Shown here: positions 1-12,600 of the stretch, piece after piece
Layout of the letters: the number at the start of each line of letters is the position of its first letter
How positions within the stretch are numbered: the stretch's first letter is position 1
Assembly: GCA_051294375.1 (NCBI GenBank)
Contig: CM119265.1
Location: forward strand, 24,859,605 to 24,923,604
Source: Paraspadella gotoi
Lineage: Eukaryota; Chaetognatha
Length of the DNA stretch: 64,000 nt
Direction of reading: 5' to 3'
Translations under genes and position numbers: made by a program
The notes under the pieces: model-generated
Database searches by the model: none
The model's input: the letters and a program-made list of their open reading frames with translations, nothing else
What the model was told of the DNA's origin: nothing

Positions 1-59
1 AATATATAACATGCATAAGAGTAATAAATATTTAAATCGTTATTTGATAACTTTGTTAT

Positions 60-820
60 GGACCCTTCCAAGATTTCTGTGTCCCTTGCCAAGCGAAATT
101 TTGCGTGAAAGACTTCAGCTTCGGTAGCTGCTACACGTGCGGCGACGAATCTCACCGACAAAAGGATTGTCCTCAGCCGAAGAGGCTCTTTTGCCAAAGG
201 TGTCGCAAGTTCGATCACTCGGACAAGGATTGTCCTTCGCCCAAACTCGGAAGGCTAAAGGCAGTTTTGACATTATCAAGATAAATATTATAAATATTAT
301 AAACGGATATACTATAGATACAAGCACATGCGTTTCAGACGTTCAGATAATATGAAGTGAGTTAAGAATAGGATTTGGATAAGTCAAGTCTTCTTCTTTT
401 GAGTCTTTTATCTTTTTTACGTTCTCAGTCTCTCACGCCTTCCGCCGAAGATCAGAAAAATTTCGAGGTTGGCACAGATTCGCTTAGCAGGTGAAACGCG
501 AGCATGAGACTTCGTTCGCGAGCAACTTGAGTCTTAATGTCTCAACTGCAAAAAGCCGAGAGTGAGAAAGAATTTGCCCGGATCTCTCTCGAGTGGTTCT
601 GACGGTTTCGTGTTGCGCGAATTGCAAGTGTCCGAACCTAATCGCTACCTAGGGAAGTTGAAACGGCCGTTGCTTTGCTACAGGTTATTACAAGTTATTT
701 CTTTGAAGTTTTTTGTTTTTTGCAATTAGTATTTGCGTTTTTGTAAAACCGTCTTCGTTGATTCAATTCAGATGTCAAAACTATGGCCACGAAGTGCGCG
801 ATTGTCCTTTCAAGTCTTGA
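60..820 (+). CDS. CCHC zinc-knuckle protein, 3' portion
   Basis: This is the 3' part of a spliced gene encoding a protein with three CCHC (C-x2-C-x4-H-x4-C) zinc knuckles, a motif that usually binds single-stranded RNA or DNA. Two knuckles are read near 130-240 (CYTCGDESHRQKDC and CQRCRKFDHSDKDC). The third, CYRCQNYGHEVRDC, is split by an intron: its first codons end at 683 (donor GT at 684) and it resumes at 772, with the stop TGA at 818-820. A small exon at 429-490 fits in phase. The exon ending at 683 probably starts near 561, but both that acceptor and the donor near 263 are weak. Upstream of 60 the frame is still open, so the start lies outside the window or in unseen exons. The introns argue for a host gene, not a retroelement gag. 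I do not recognise the exact family; AIR/ZCCHC-type proteins have similar knuckle arrays. Confidence 0.6.
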
Positions 821-1068
821 AGAATTTGTATCGTTTCTCTAAGTGATTTTAGAATTATAAAATTCCCTTTTAAAAGTATTATTGATTTTCATCTTCCAGA
901 AACAACGAATTTGGAACATGAGTTGAAAAACCTGTTCTCTCCCCGTAAAAAAAAACTGAAGGGGAAGAAAAATTGTTTTTTATTGTAAAAGGTTTATTTC
1001 GAAAGTCGTTTCACGGAGGAGTAATTATCCGGTAGTAATATCTCAGCGTACTTGCAATCTCAACCACG

Positions 1069-2912
1069 ATGGATAATGTCAAGACGTTGGTGCAGTCCAA
1101 GAGCGGATTGAAAATCGTTTGCTCGAGGTGAGTTTCCTATTGGCGTCGCCTTTGGTTTCCTTTTCTAAGAAAAAATATCTTCTTTCTCATCGCAGCGATT
1201 CGCACAAGTCAGCCTTCGAGATGAGCGAACCCGCCTGGGCCTCAGACTCCGACTTTGATAAATGTCCCGCCTGTCAGAAGCAGTTTGCCTTCCTTCATCG
1301 AAAACATCACTGCCGAAGATGCGGTCAGGTCTTTTGCGGCGACTGCACTGCCGAGAAGGTAAGGACTCTCCTTTTGCGAGTTGGCCGTGCTGAGAACTTA
1401 TTACGTTTAATAACCAAACGGTTAACGATAGCCTTTTGTTTCGGATATTCCGAACTTATTTTTCTTTTCTATTTATATTCCCGCAAGGGTTATGATTATT
1501 TTAAATTATTTATGTTTTTATTTAATTCGCTTGCAGGTTCCCCTGACAAGAATGTGTTTCGTGGATCCGGTCCGAATGTGCAAGCCATGTGCATCACTGA
1601 GTCGCAGAGAGAACGGTTTCCTCTCGAAGAGTCTCTCGTCTTTGACTCTCGGTTGCACCTTGAATGTCTTCGTCGCAAAGATGGATCGAGACGATTTCAC
1701 GTTTCCTCCCTTTCCTGGTGGCACGGAAAAGGAAAGACCCGAGACGGAGGCCGACTTACCAAACGATGGTCAGTGAAAAAATTAATAATAATGCGAAATT
1801 GAGAACTACTGTAGTTAAAGAAGAAAGAAAAAAATAGAGGGGAGAACAAGTAAGAAAGGGGAAAAAAATTTTATCGGAAAAGGAAATAGAAAAAAAGTTT
1901 AAGTACATAACAAATGACCCACCGTGTCTCCGTTTGGATTTCCAAACTTTTCAATAAAACTTCCTCTTTTCGCGTACCACATCCCCTCCCCTTTTTTCCT
2001 TTCCCCCCCCCGCCTTCAGAAAACCCATCGGACTCACCCGCCGCCGACGAAGACTGGCGTACGCTTCATTGTTCCTTATGTCCTTCCCATCGGAATCTGT
2101 TGCTCCGATCACCGGGTCGGGAATTTTCCATAGTCGGCCCTTTCGATCTGACCCGCCTTTCGAGCTGCGTCATGGAACCCGAGCCATCAAGAGCCTCGTC
2201 GTCTTCGTCCGCCTCGAGCTTCGTCTGCAGCCCGAATTCGGTGGCGTCGCCTTCGTCGGTGGCGTCGCCTTCGTCGGTGGCGTCGCCTTCGTCGGTGGCG
2301 TCGCCTTCGTCGATTTCGTCCGCGTCGATGACACAGAGAACGGCTTCCGTTTCGGTAAGAATAGAAAGATAATGGATGGTTCCTCCTTAGAGAATGATTG
2401 GTTGTTTGATTGATAGATATGTAATTAAGTAAGGTCTGTGATTCGTCGGATTTTGATGATTCGTGAAGGAGACGAGCAATCACATCACTTGGCCAACCAA
2501 GTCAGTCTATTGGTCTATTCCGTTGATTGATTGATGATGGATTGGTATTAATTGATTACTGATTACTAGTCAATGATTAGTATCGATTGATATTGATATT
2601 CATCGTTTCCTTATCTTATACTCTCTCCCATTCATGTTTTGTTCAGTCGTCGGAGGTTTTGACTTACCCAATCGACACTTTGAGGTTGACGTTCAAGGAT
2701 TCTCAAGTAGGGTAAGTTCGACAACCTTGAAACAGAGAGGAGAATATAACCCTTAATTGAGGAACGCTATTTTGTGCTACTGTTTCAGGCCGTCCGGAGA
2801 TTACGTCAACAAAACAGTCGTTGTTCTTAGCCCCGCGGCTCGGACGCCCGAGACGGATCGTCACTGGATGATTCAACTTTGTAAATTGTCCACGATAATT
2901 TTATCGTCCTAA
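1069..2912 (+). CDS. ZFYVE21: FYVE-domain protein, ZFYVE21-like, complete
   Basis: Six exons keep one frame: 1069-1127, 1196-1358, 1537-1768, 2020-2354, 2647-2711 and 2789-2912 (325 residues, stop TAA 2910-2912). The start MDNVKTLVQSKSGLKIV resembles the ZFYVE21 N-terminus. A FYVE zinc finger follows at about residues 30-95, with the PI3P-binding core RKHHCRRCG and paired cysteines (CPACQ, FCGDC, CKPC). The stretch LTRMCFVDPVR is nearly the same as in vertebrate ZFYVE21. That family binds PI3P on endosomes and acts in focal-adhesion turnover. The C-terminal half is much less conserved. Exon 4 adds a Ser/Ala/Pro-rich spacer made of four SVASPS repeats, which makes the protein longer than the ~234-residue human one. 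Splice sites are canonical (for example GTGAGT at 1128 and CGCAG at 1191-1195). Confidence 0.85.
2241..2312 (+). repeat. 18-bp coding minisatellite, 4 units
   Basis: Four perfect head-to-tail copies of GTGGCGTCGCCTTCGTCG lie in exon 4 of the ZFYVE21-like gene. Because 18 is a multiple of three, each unit adds six residues (VASPSS) without changing the frame. Confidence 0.95.
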
Positions 2913-3646
2913 AACCTCAGCGAAGATATTCCTCGAAGACAACTTATCTTGTTATTTTTTTTTTTGGAGTAATCTTGATTGGATAACCAGTTAATTGAAC
3001 ATAACCGTTAAAGTTAAAACAAAAAAATTACTTCTACGCACTGAGAATCAAAGTTGATACGTTAAGAGGTACGTCGTTGTATTCGTTTCGTTCCTTTCTC
3101 GTTCCTTTCTCGTAACTTTCTCGTTCCTTTCTCGTTCCTTTCCCGTTCCTTTCCCGTTCCTTTCTCGTTATGAATTGTGTATTTTTGAGGCAAATCTGTG
3201 ATTTTAATTATTTGGACTTTGGAGATGCGGTAGCACTTTTTACTATACGATTGGCCAGTCTGTTTGGCTTTTTCTTAACTACGTCAGTGTCCTTGCTTGT
3301 GATATGAATTTACTTAATTTGTGAGAAGATTATATTTTTTTGCTAATAGATATATATTTTATATTTTTGTATTTTTTTTCGTTTTATTTAAAATATTTGA
3401 GGTTGTGCGTGATTAATGAAATAGTTAGTGCTACTAGAGGTATAAAGACAACTTATAAAATATAACTGGAGACGAACGTCGATATCTGCGAGGCAAAAAA
3501 GAATCGGAGTTGTAGATGTTAGTCCGGACTTTACAGTATGGCCAACTTAATTGATTAAATATTTCCTTTCGACCTTCTATCGGGAAAAAAGTTTAAAACT
3601 TTTTTTTAAAAAATGATAATTATGTTTTTATAGCAAACTTCTATCC
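2913..3646. other. Intergenic stretch between ZFYVE21-like and TMEM104-A
   Basis: AT-rich and non-coding. It holds an 11-bp tandem repeat at 3089-3169 (unit CGTTCCTTTCT, about seven copies, some mutated). I see no other gene. It should contain the 3' end of the upstream gene and the promoter of TMEM104-A, but no clear signal is visible. Confidence 0.6.
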
Positions 3647-6600
3647 ATGGCCTTGAAAAAGTTGGAAAGGAAAGATGGCGGGGCCCTTTATTCCCCCTTA
3701 GTCGGGGCCGTTTTTATTTTTAATCTGATCGTCGGGACTGGAACTTTCGCGTTGCCACAAGCTTTCGCTTTGGGAGGCTGGTTGATAAGGTTCGTATTTA
3801 AAGTATTTAAAAGGTATGGGAAAGAAGAAGGGGATAAAAATGGTATGAAAAAAAATATAATACGGTGGACTACGATCCGTTAATCAGTGGCCATTGGTGC
3901 AGGAGGCAAGTCATTCGCTTCCCAACCCAATGGTCCGAGGTTCTACCCGCTGGCGGCCTAGGGGGACTAGGGGACTGATTAAGTTAAACGGTTTTGGTCA
4001 CTAAATCGCAACAATTATTTCTGTCTCTTCAATGTATAAATATTTGCCCAATGAAGAGTGAATTGATTTGACTTTTAAAATTAAAGCTTATTCGTGGTCG
4101 TCTTCGTCGCTTTCACGGCCTTCATGACCGCAACCTTCGAGATTGAGAGCATGGCCTGTGCCAACGCTTTGGATCGATGGCGGTTCAAACAGGTCAGATT
4201 GGTCAGGTCAGGTCAGGGTCCCATTCCGTCTGGTCCGATCTCCATTGAAACTTTTAAAGTCTGAATGCTTCGTTCGCGGATGGACGGTTTGATTTGATGA
4301 TTGAGGAGGTATTGCGCCGACCATGTAGCTGTTCTGATGATAATTTTACTACTAAGTATTACTATATACAAATATATGTTCAACAAACATCTTATCGCGT
4401 ATGTTCAGTAATCATTTATTGGTTAACGGAAATAACTATATATGACACGGACTATGCCCCCGTGCCTTTTAATGACATGAACAAATTTCTTTGTGGCCAA
4501 GATAGTAAGTAATTATACTTAAGTATAAGACACTTCCTGATACCTACAGCCGCGCTTGAATAAAATGACTCGGTATTTCAGGAAATGTGCCGCATTTAAT
4601 TTCTGGTCATAAGATCGCCAGTACTTGCGCGAAATTAAATAATTATTTGTTTTAATAGTGGTAAGTTCATACGCGATACGACATGAGCTAAGCGCCAGAT
4701 AATAAAAATGGATATAAAAACGAAATAATAATTAAGAATTAAAATCTAGAAAGAACTAGAGAAAAAGAGAGCAAAAGGGGAGGAGGAAGGACAAGTAGTA
4801 AGAGTCCCGAAGAACCGCTAATGGAAACGGATAAACCAGGTAAACATTTTAATCGTCGCAATCGCTTTGCGTTTGCGACGATCTCGTAACGCTTTTGCGC
4901 GATAAGTGGCGTAGTCGTCGTCGTTTGTTGTTGTTGTCGTCCCTCGCGAGTTCTAGGTCCTTGAAATTGGGTGAGGACAGTTATTAAGTTTTTTTACGTT
5001 TACAAAACAAACAAATTTCCTCTATTTTATTTTTATGTCTCCTTTTCTCTCTCTTTTCTCTTTTAATTATATGTAGCTCTCTCTCTCTTTTCCCAGTCGT
5101 TGATTCCTTGGGCTCTGCAGGGGCTTTCTTTCTTTTATTCTTTCTTTTCTCCTGCAACTTCTGCTGATTCTCCGCTGATTCGTCTGCTGATTCTCTCTGC
5201 GTTTTTTATTTAAAAAAAAAAAATTGAATTAGGATTGAACTCGTACAATTAGGCATCGCATTCGCTCATGTTATCATTTTGCTATCGTAACATCGGGTTT
5301 TTATTTCGTTCTTTCTTCTTGTCACTCTCTCTTTATTTTGTTATCTTTCTTCCTTCCTATTCTTTATCCTTTCTTTTCTTTATTTCCTTTTTATTCTTTC
5401 TTTCCTTTCTATTTTTTCTTTGTTTTCTATTTTTTCTTTGTTTTCTATTATTTCTTTCCTTTCTATTTTTTCTTTCCTTTCTATTCTTTCTTTCCTTTCT
5501 ATTCTTTCTTTCCTTTCTATTCTTTCTTTCCTTTCTATTCTTTTTTTCTTTTCCTTTCTGTTTATAAATTAATTTTCTTTTCTCAAATTTGATTTTTTTT
5601 TAGTATCAAAATTTGTCGTCAATCCAGATTTTTCTTATGCGATTGCGACGATCCTTATGCTTTTAAAAAACCGATGAGGAGGAAGGGGTTCGCCTCTTGC
5701 TTCGTCTTCATCCCCTGTATTATTTTTCGAGAATACTTATTTCTGGGAAAACGATAAAAACAATGACACATACCTTAGAGAAAGTTCTGGTTGTGACATT
5801 TTTTCTATATTTCTCATATTATTCAAGATGTATTAATTAATCAAATAATTAATCAGTTAATTAATCAATTAGTCAATCTATCAATTAATTATTAAATCAA
5901 GTCAATCAATTGTTATCGGCGTTGTTGTCGCCATCATCGTTGTCTTTGCTTTTGTCATGGTCAGTGACGAAAAGTTCTAGTTCTAGTTCTAGTTCTAGGG
6001 GTGAACCAAGGCGATGCCCGACTACATATTAATTAATTTGTTAGTGATGCGCCAGTGAAAAACGACTACGAGATAAGTTCCAAGATGGACTTGGCGACGA
6101 TGGCATCAATGTTTTTCACTAAACCCGGAGTCGTTTTCTTTTACATTGGCCTCCTCTTATATTTATACGGAGATATGGGTAGGTTTTTTGGATGCGGTGA
6201 CTTGAATATTCAATTATATGTATGTATGTATATGTATATTTTAATTATTATCAATGCCATTTAAGTAAATAGCCATCGGATCATCGACACGGGCTGGTTT
6301 TCCCGATGGCGTGAAGCCCGTCTTGTGATTGGTCGATTCCGTTGGTGATTCGTCCAATGAGAAGGTGGAATCCGGCTTCCGGCCGATTCTACCCCCGAGT
6401 CGCGGATCCGATTCGTATTTTTGGTTCCAATTCCATCTGCAATGATGTTATGTTTTAGAAATCGTAAGAAAATAAAGGCTTAAAGTTAAACAATGGTTCG
6501 GAGCTACTTAATTTCAATTTTGAATTTACTTTGGTACCGATTGACTGTTTGATTATGTTTAGGCAGCTAATTTTATTTGTAATCGTTGATGATCAATCGC

Positions 6601-9600
6601 TTTTCTTTCCTTTATTTTTCAGCCATATACGGTTGTACCGTTTCAAAGTCATTAAGAACAGCAGTTTGTAATTACAATCCTTATAACAATTCGGCAAAAG
6701 ACAAACGGGTAATATAGTTAATGAATCAGTTGATTAAAATAATTGAATATTTTTTTCCCACAAGAAAAACGTTATGCTGCTACAATCGAGTTAAATAATA
6801 GAGAATGCTTTTTCAGATTTATTTCATAGACTATTCTCAAAACCTTACTACATGGGAGGTCCAGCTCTTGGGATTAATTTTAAAAAATCGTTTGGACGGG
6901 TAAATATAACAATAAATGAATAATGATTAGGGATGGAGTTTGAAAATTGGCAACAAATTTTTTTTTCATAATGAAACAAAATATAACATAATTATGTTAA
7001 CGCTGATGAAGGCTTGCACCTAGAGCAAAAAATAAAAAATAAATTGTTGTTGCCAATTTTCAAACTCTATCCCTAATCTACAACACAACAAAAAGAAAGG
7101 AATATTAGGCCACAATAATGATCTAAAAATTAGTATTCGTTTAAAAAATTGTTCAGAGAATATAATCTTTTATCATAATTAACCTTGGACAACCATGACC
7201 TTCTTAAAGTGTCTATGGAAGGTGGCGTATGCTTTTGTGACCGCGCCAATTGGAAATGCTGCCATTCCTGCCGATTTTCCCGCTGTCAGAAAGTCGATAA
7301 TTCTGAAGGGGATGCGTGAGACATCCTGCTTCTCTATTCTGCATTTTCTTTTTCATTAAGCAGTCAGAAAAACTGGGCAGTCAAAAGTCAGGAGTCATCA
7401 TCCTTCATCTTGATTTTCGCTAAAATTTCACAAAATTTGGAAGGATACGGCGTGAAACAATATGACATGTTATACAAAAAGCATAATTTATAGTAGTTGC
7501 TGTTAAATTTTCCATAGGTTTGTGATATCGATCGAAAGAAAAATTAGCCTAGTTTTCAAAAACAGACTTTTTTTTCCTTCTATCATAAACCGTTTTTGTG
7601 CTATAAGCAGCTGAAGTTAGTCCCGTTAGAGCTGGACCTGTATACCGCTTACTATACCTTTCTATACCGCTCGCAGCGCACAGTCTGAGAAATTTCTACT
7701 ATGCAATTATATTAGTTTTTTTTTATTTATTTTTATTAGTACTAATATTAATATTAATATTAGTTTATACCTCAAATTAAGTTTATAATAACCTGTTTAT
7801 CTTTTCACAGTCCCTGGAAGAATGGCTTCCCTGTTTTAACGGGCACAAGCATGGTTTGACTCGTTTTCATATGTATCAAATATTTTTGGCTTGCTTCATT
7901 GCAATCATGCTCCCTTTCGCTTTTTTCAACCTTCAAAAAACGACTTGGCTTCAAATCATAACCTCAGTTTTGAGGTGAATTGTATTGTATTGTATTGTAT
8001 TGGATGGGATGGGGTAAAATGTAAAAATGTAAAGTAAAATTTTACCAAAATTTATTTGCAAAGTAAAAAATATTTTATTTAGATATAATAATGATTATTA
8101 TTTAAAATCAGACATGTTTCGGTTCTTGATGGAAAAAAAATTTTGACATTTGTCAAAAGTCAAAACTTTTTTTGCGCTGATTAAGGTTCGTATCAAGAAC
8201 CGAAACTTGTCCGATTTTAAATAATATTAATAATCGTTGTTATACCTCAATAAAATCTCTTTTACTTTGCAAACAAATTTCATACCGCAACAAAACGAAA
8301 GGATACATATATATATATATATATATATACTACAGTCAAAAAAAAAAAGATATATGCGAATAAAAAAATAACCGACCGGTTCGGTTCCTGTCGGTGAAAG
8401 TAAAAGTATGCCTTTCATCCATGTTATATCCAATTATCCATGTCAGGGTCAAGATAGCTTATTTATTAAGTGAATGGATAATTTTTATATTGATTGTACC
8501 AATCAATCAAACTAATCACTTTCTGTTTCTGTTTTATTCGTTGGAGAATAAGTCATTCTCGATCTGAACTTCGTCTCTTTAATAACTGCCACACAATTTC
8601 ATATAACGGGGAAAGGGATTCAATTTTTTTAGAAAATTTTTTTAGTCTTAACCTCCGAACAGGTGGATCGGATTTATCATTATGATAACGCTTGCATCTA
8701 TTCGTCTTTACACAGGTTTTTAACTATTCAGATTGACTGTTAGTACTTATAGTTTTTAGCCTCAGAAATAATAGCAGCTCGTATAAGAAAAAAAAGGCGA
8801 GATTGGAGAAATAAAATATCGACTTCCTAATGTAAAAATTGATACCCTGGAAAGCGACTTTCTAACCAAATGAACCTCGTTATAAAAATGTGCAGATGTG
8901 GACGCAACAAGTTTCAGAGTAAGAATGATTTATTCTTCAACAACGTTATAAACAATAACAGTCAAAATGCTCAGATGCTAAGTCTATTACAATGGTATTT
9001 ACAAAAGGTCAACGTTTGACCATAAAGATCAACCGTTTTGACCATAAATAAGTTGGGGGAATTGAGCGAGGTAAGGTTGGTAAGGTCATGTGGTTTGACC
9101 AAGGTTGCGTGTTCTAGATGTTCGTCCACACAGAAATATTTAACGCCCAATTTAGGTCCCGTTGCTAAACCTCCGCCACCGTTGATAGACGTCTTTGAAA
9201 TGCCTCATTTAATTGATGTGATTGTGTACGCTTTCATGTGCCATCATGCTATTCCCGGTATGGTAACGCCTATAAGAAATAAGGTATCTTATGGAAAACA
9301 TTTTAGCTCGTAATCTATCTACTAATTCATGGATTAAAATCTTTCTTCGCTTCATAGGATAAATTAAATGTAATTTTGATTGTGGATTTTTCGATCATTT
9401 TGCTCTTTTATTGTTTAATGTCTTTTACCGGAGCCTTTGCATTCTCAGGTATTTTCCTGCGATTTGATTTCGAACCACGAATTCTAATTATAGTATTTGT
9501 TTATTCTTTTCCCTTTTGTTCAGAATTGCACGATCTGTACACCATAAATTTCGCGCCCAACGATCCCGATGCGGCGCAGGTGCCTTACGCGTGGTTGTGG

Positions 9601-12600
9601 CTCTTATATTTCATAGCCCTTTTTCCGGTATTTACGATAAGGTAACCTTAAATTTTAAGAAACGGTCAGGATAGGAGGTGTCTGTGTAATTAATTATTTT
9701 CGAACTATCCGAAAATATAATTTCGTTAAAGTAATAACTTTTGTTAAAGAAAAATAATAATTAATATAGTATAGTATAGTACAATATATTTTTAGATACT
9801 AACAATTATATTTTATTATCTAGTATCTACTTTTAGCTTATTTGTGAAAGTTTTAAGGGACGAGAGAGGTTAGTGTTGTCGTCTGGAAATAGAGGGTTTG
9901 AGGCGGATCTTAAATTCGCCTCCCGTATAGCTTGGTGAAACTCAGATCATCCCATTGGCTTTTACAGCTAAGTACTCGTTAACCAACCGTGAGTTCGGGG
10001 TTCGATCCCCTCACTGTCTCGCTGTTTAAAGTGAGATGGTTTTGGCATAAACACTCCAGTGACATCGGGTGGTCACTGCAGGTCTAAAGCTAGGGACTAA
10101 CTCCAGAGATAATATAAAATTTCGACTATTAGCATAGTATTTTTAGTTGTCTTGACTAAATATTTAAACAATCATTTTCAAAAAAAATTTATATTATACG
10201 TCTTGATTAATACATTAAATATTACTTGTCTTTTTTAACATTATAAATTTTTTTTTTTGAAATCTTACAATTTTTTGATGGATTCTGATAGAGCATTAAA
10301 AGTTAAATAAGAAATATAATTACAGCTTTTAAAAATTCTTACGTTTTTTATGTGAAAATATAAAAAAACTGATAAAATCATCGAAAGATGATGATGATGA
10401 TGATTTTTTACGGTTTTTCTTATTTTTGACTCACTTATCATGAAAATATTTAAAAAAGAATTATACTTTGTGTAGACAACTTTTTATGAGCTATCTGAAT
10501 CTGGTCTTAAAATTTAAAAATTATTAAAAAAATTTTGGCCTATTTATAAATAAATATTAAAAAATTAATTATTTGGGTATAGAGCCACATAAGAAATGTT
10601 TTGTCCATTGAAAGTATACTTAAAAATGTATAAATTTTCGTTTGAGCATATAATCATTCTAAATTTTTGATTCACTCCATTGAGTGGGGCTACCCCTACT
10701 AAAGCCCTGTGCGCCAGCTTTCGGTAAGTGCCTCACACCCCGGGCATCACACAAATACCTCCCGTTGCCACAGGTTCCTTTATACAACACAAGCTTAATA
10801 CACTTCCTGTCGATCCTTCCAACTAGATATTATGTATCATTCTTATTCTTGAAAATCACAATATCTAAAAAGCTAAACTTAAGAAAAAGGGTCATTCAAT
10901 TCAACTTCAAAATAGGCCAAAATGGAGTACAAATTCAGAAGGCTGAGCTCCTGCCGATTCCGAAAATGTATTCACTTTAAACATTTGATGCATTCTACGC
11001 CATTTTATATCGGTTTTAATTATAATATAAAATAAAAGAAACCTATCTGAAGAGTTGAAGGTCAAACGAAAAAGTCAATCCATCTGATATTTTTTATGAA
11101 TTTTTTATTAGTGAATTCAGAAAAATGTAATAGAGAGACATTTTTAAATTTTGCAACTTGTATCATTGAAAATGAAACATTTTTAAACTTTAACCCAGAA
11201 TTCTTCATAACTGGACAACGCGTTTTTATCAAGAAGTTTCTGCTCTATTACATTTTTGCAAATGTTTTAAGTATTGCTAATCAAATTTTTAAATCAATAT
11301 TATTGCAGTCGTTTAGCGCTGCAACTCTTCAAATTCAGTATAGATTTCACTGTAGCTCAAATTTCTTTACCATCATATTTAACTGAAGATTTTGTTCATG
11401 ACTGGAAAAACCAACAGAGTAACAAGATTAATTGTTTAATTCGCCCTCTATTACCTCGTTTTTAATGCCTTAGGTGTTTTAACTTCTTACCTATGAATTT
11501 TTTACAATCAGATTTGTAAAAACTAATCTTTAAAAAATGTGGCTTACCCATTTAACTTAACAATTTTTGTTATTTACTGATTTAAAAAAAATGATTGAAA
11601 ACAGAATGTTTACATATAAAATAAAACTTATTTTTTTTTGTGATTACTGATGACTATAATGTATTTCTCGATGAATTAGCTCTAATACATCAAAGATTAC
11701 GCATTGTTATGCTGAATGACCTTTCCTCTTAAAGGGGTTGAAACTGGAAAGTATATTACTTTTATATTCCCGGTCTGTATAGGTGACTGTGGCCTTCTAG
11801 GAGAAGTTAGGAAGTAATAGGTTTAAAATCTAATATGTTGCTATCAATATCATGCCCGTTATGACTGGGCGCATCTTTGTACCATTATAATGCGGTTCAT
11901 GATTTGATACATTTTTTTCCATTATCACGCACGCAACTATCCTATCCTTACAATTACCTTACGCGATAATCTCAAAACATTATTTCTTTGCGAGGTAAAT
12001 GTATAAATCCATACACGTACCTAAGCTGGATTAATTCTGAATTCTTGGTTTATTACATGCCAAATTTTTTAGCTATTTATAAATTTTGAGTTAAGGTCAT
12101 TGAGCGACCCGTCGACCCGAGCAAACCAACGAAAAGTTCTAAAGAGCCCAGCGCCAAGAGCCAAAAAAAAAACCTGTATGTTTAATGGAATTCTACTTTA
12201 TTGATTGATTGTTTGGTAAAATTTTACTTTGCCGACGGGGTTTTGGCATCTTTTGAAAAACCACTTCAAATATTTATTTAAAAAAATTATTTTAAAATTA
12301 TTTCCTTACAGTGGAGGTGTTGGACATAAACTCTCGTCATGATCCGTCGTTCTTATTCGCCTTGTTGTAATGCTGTTTAAAAATATAAACAATCGATATT
12401 TGTCTACAAACATACAGTTCATTGTTATTTCATTGCGTTTGATTAATCAGATTCTATTCATACAGATCGCATAATGATAGTTGGCATCGTCGGGTTTATC
12501 CATAAGGTTTATTTATAGGTGTTGTTTAGTAGAGTTTATATGGTTTATACTTTTCATTATGATTAGTGGCTAGGCCGAGCTTACCTGAGAGATCATTGTT

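Noticed and set aside
5268-5592. Open frames of 84-99 codons rich in Phe, Leu and Ser
   Set aside because: They come from a pyrimidine tandem repeat; both overlapping frames are equally open and show no domain.
9995-10015. Possible tRNA gene around the B box GGTTCGATCCC
   Set aside because: No matching acceptor stem or anticodon arm could be drawn; a SINE is more likely.
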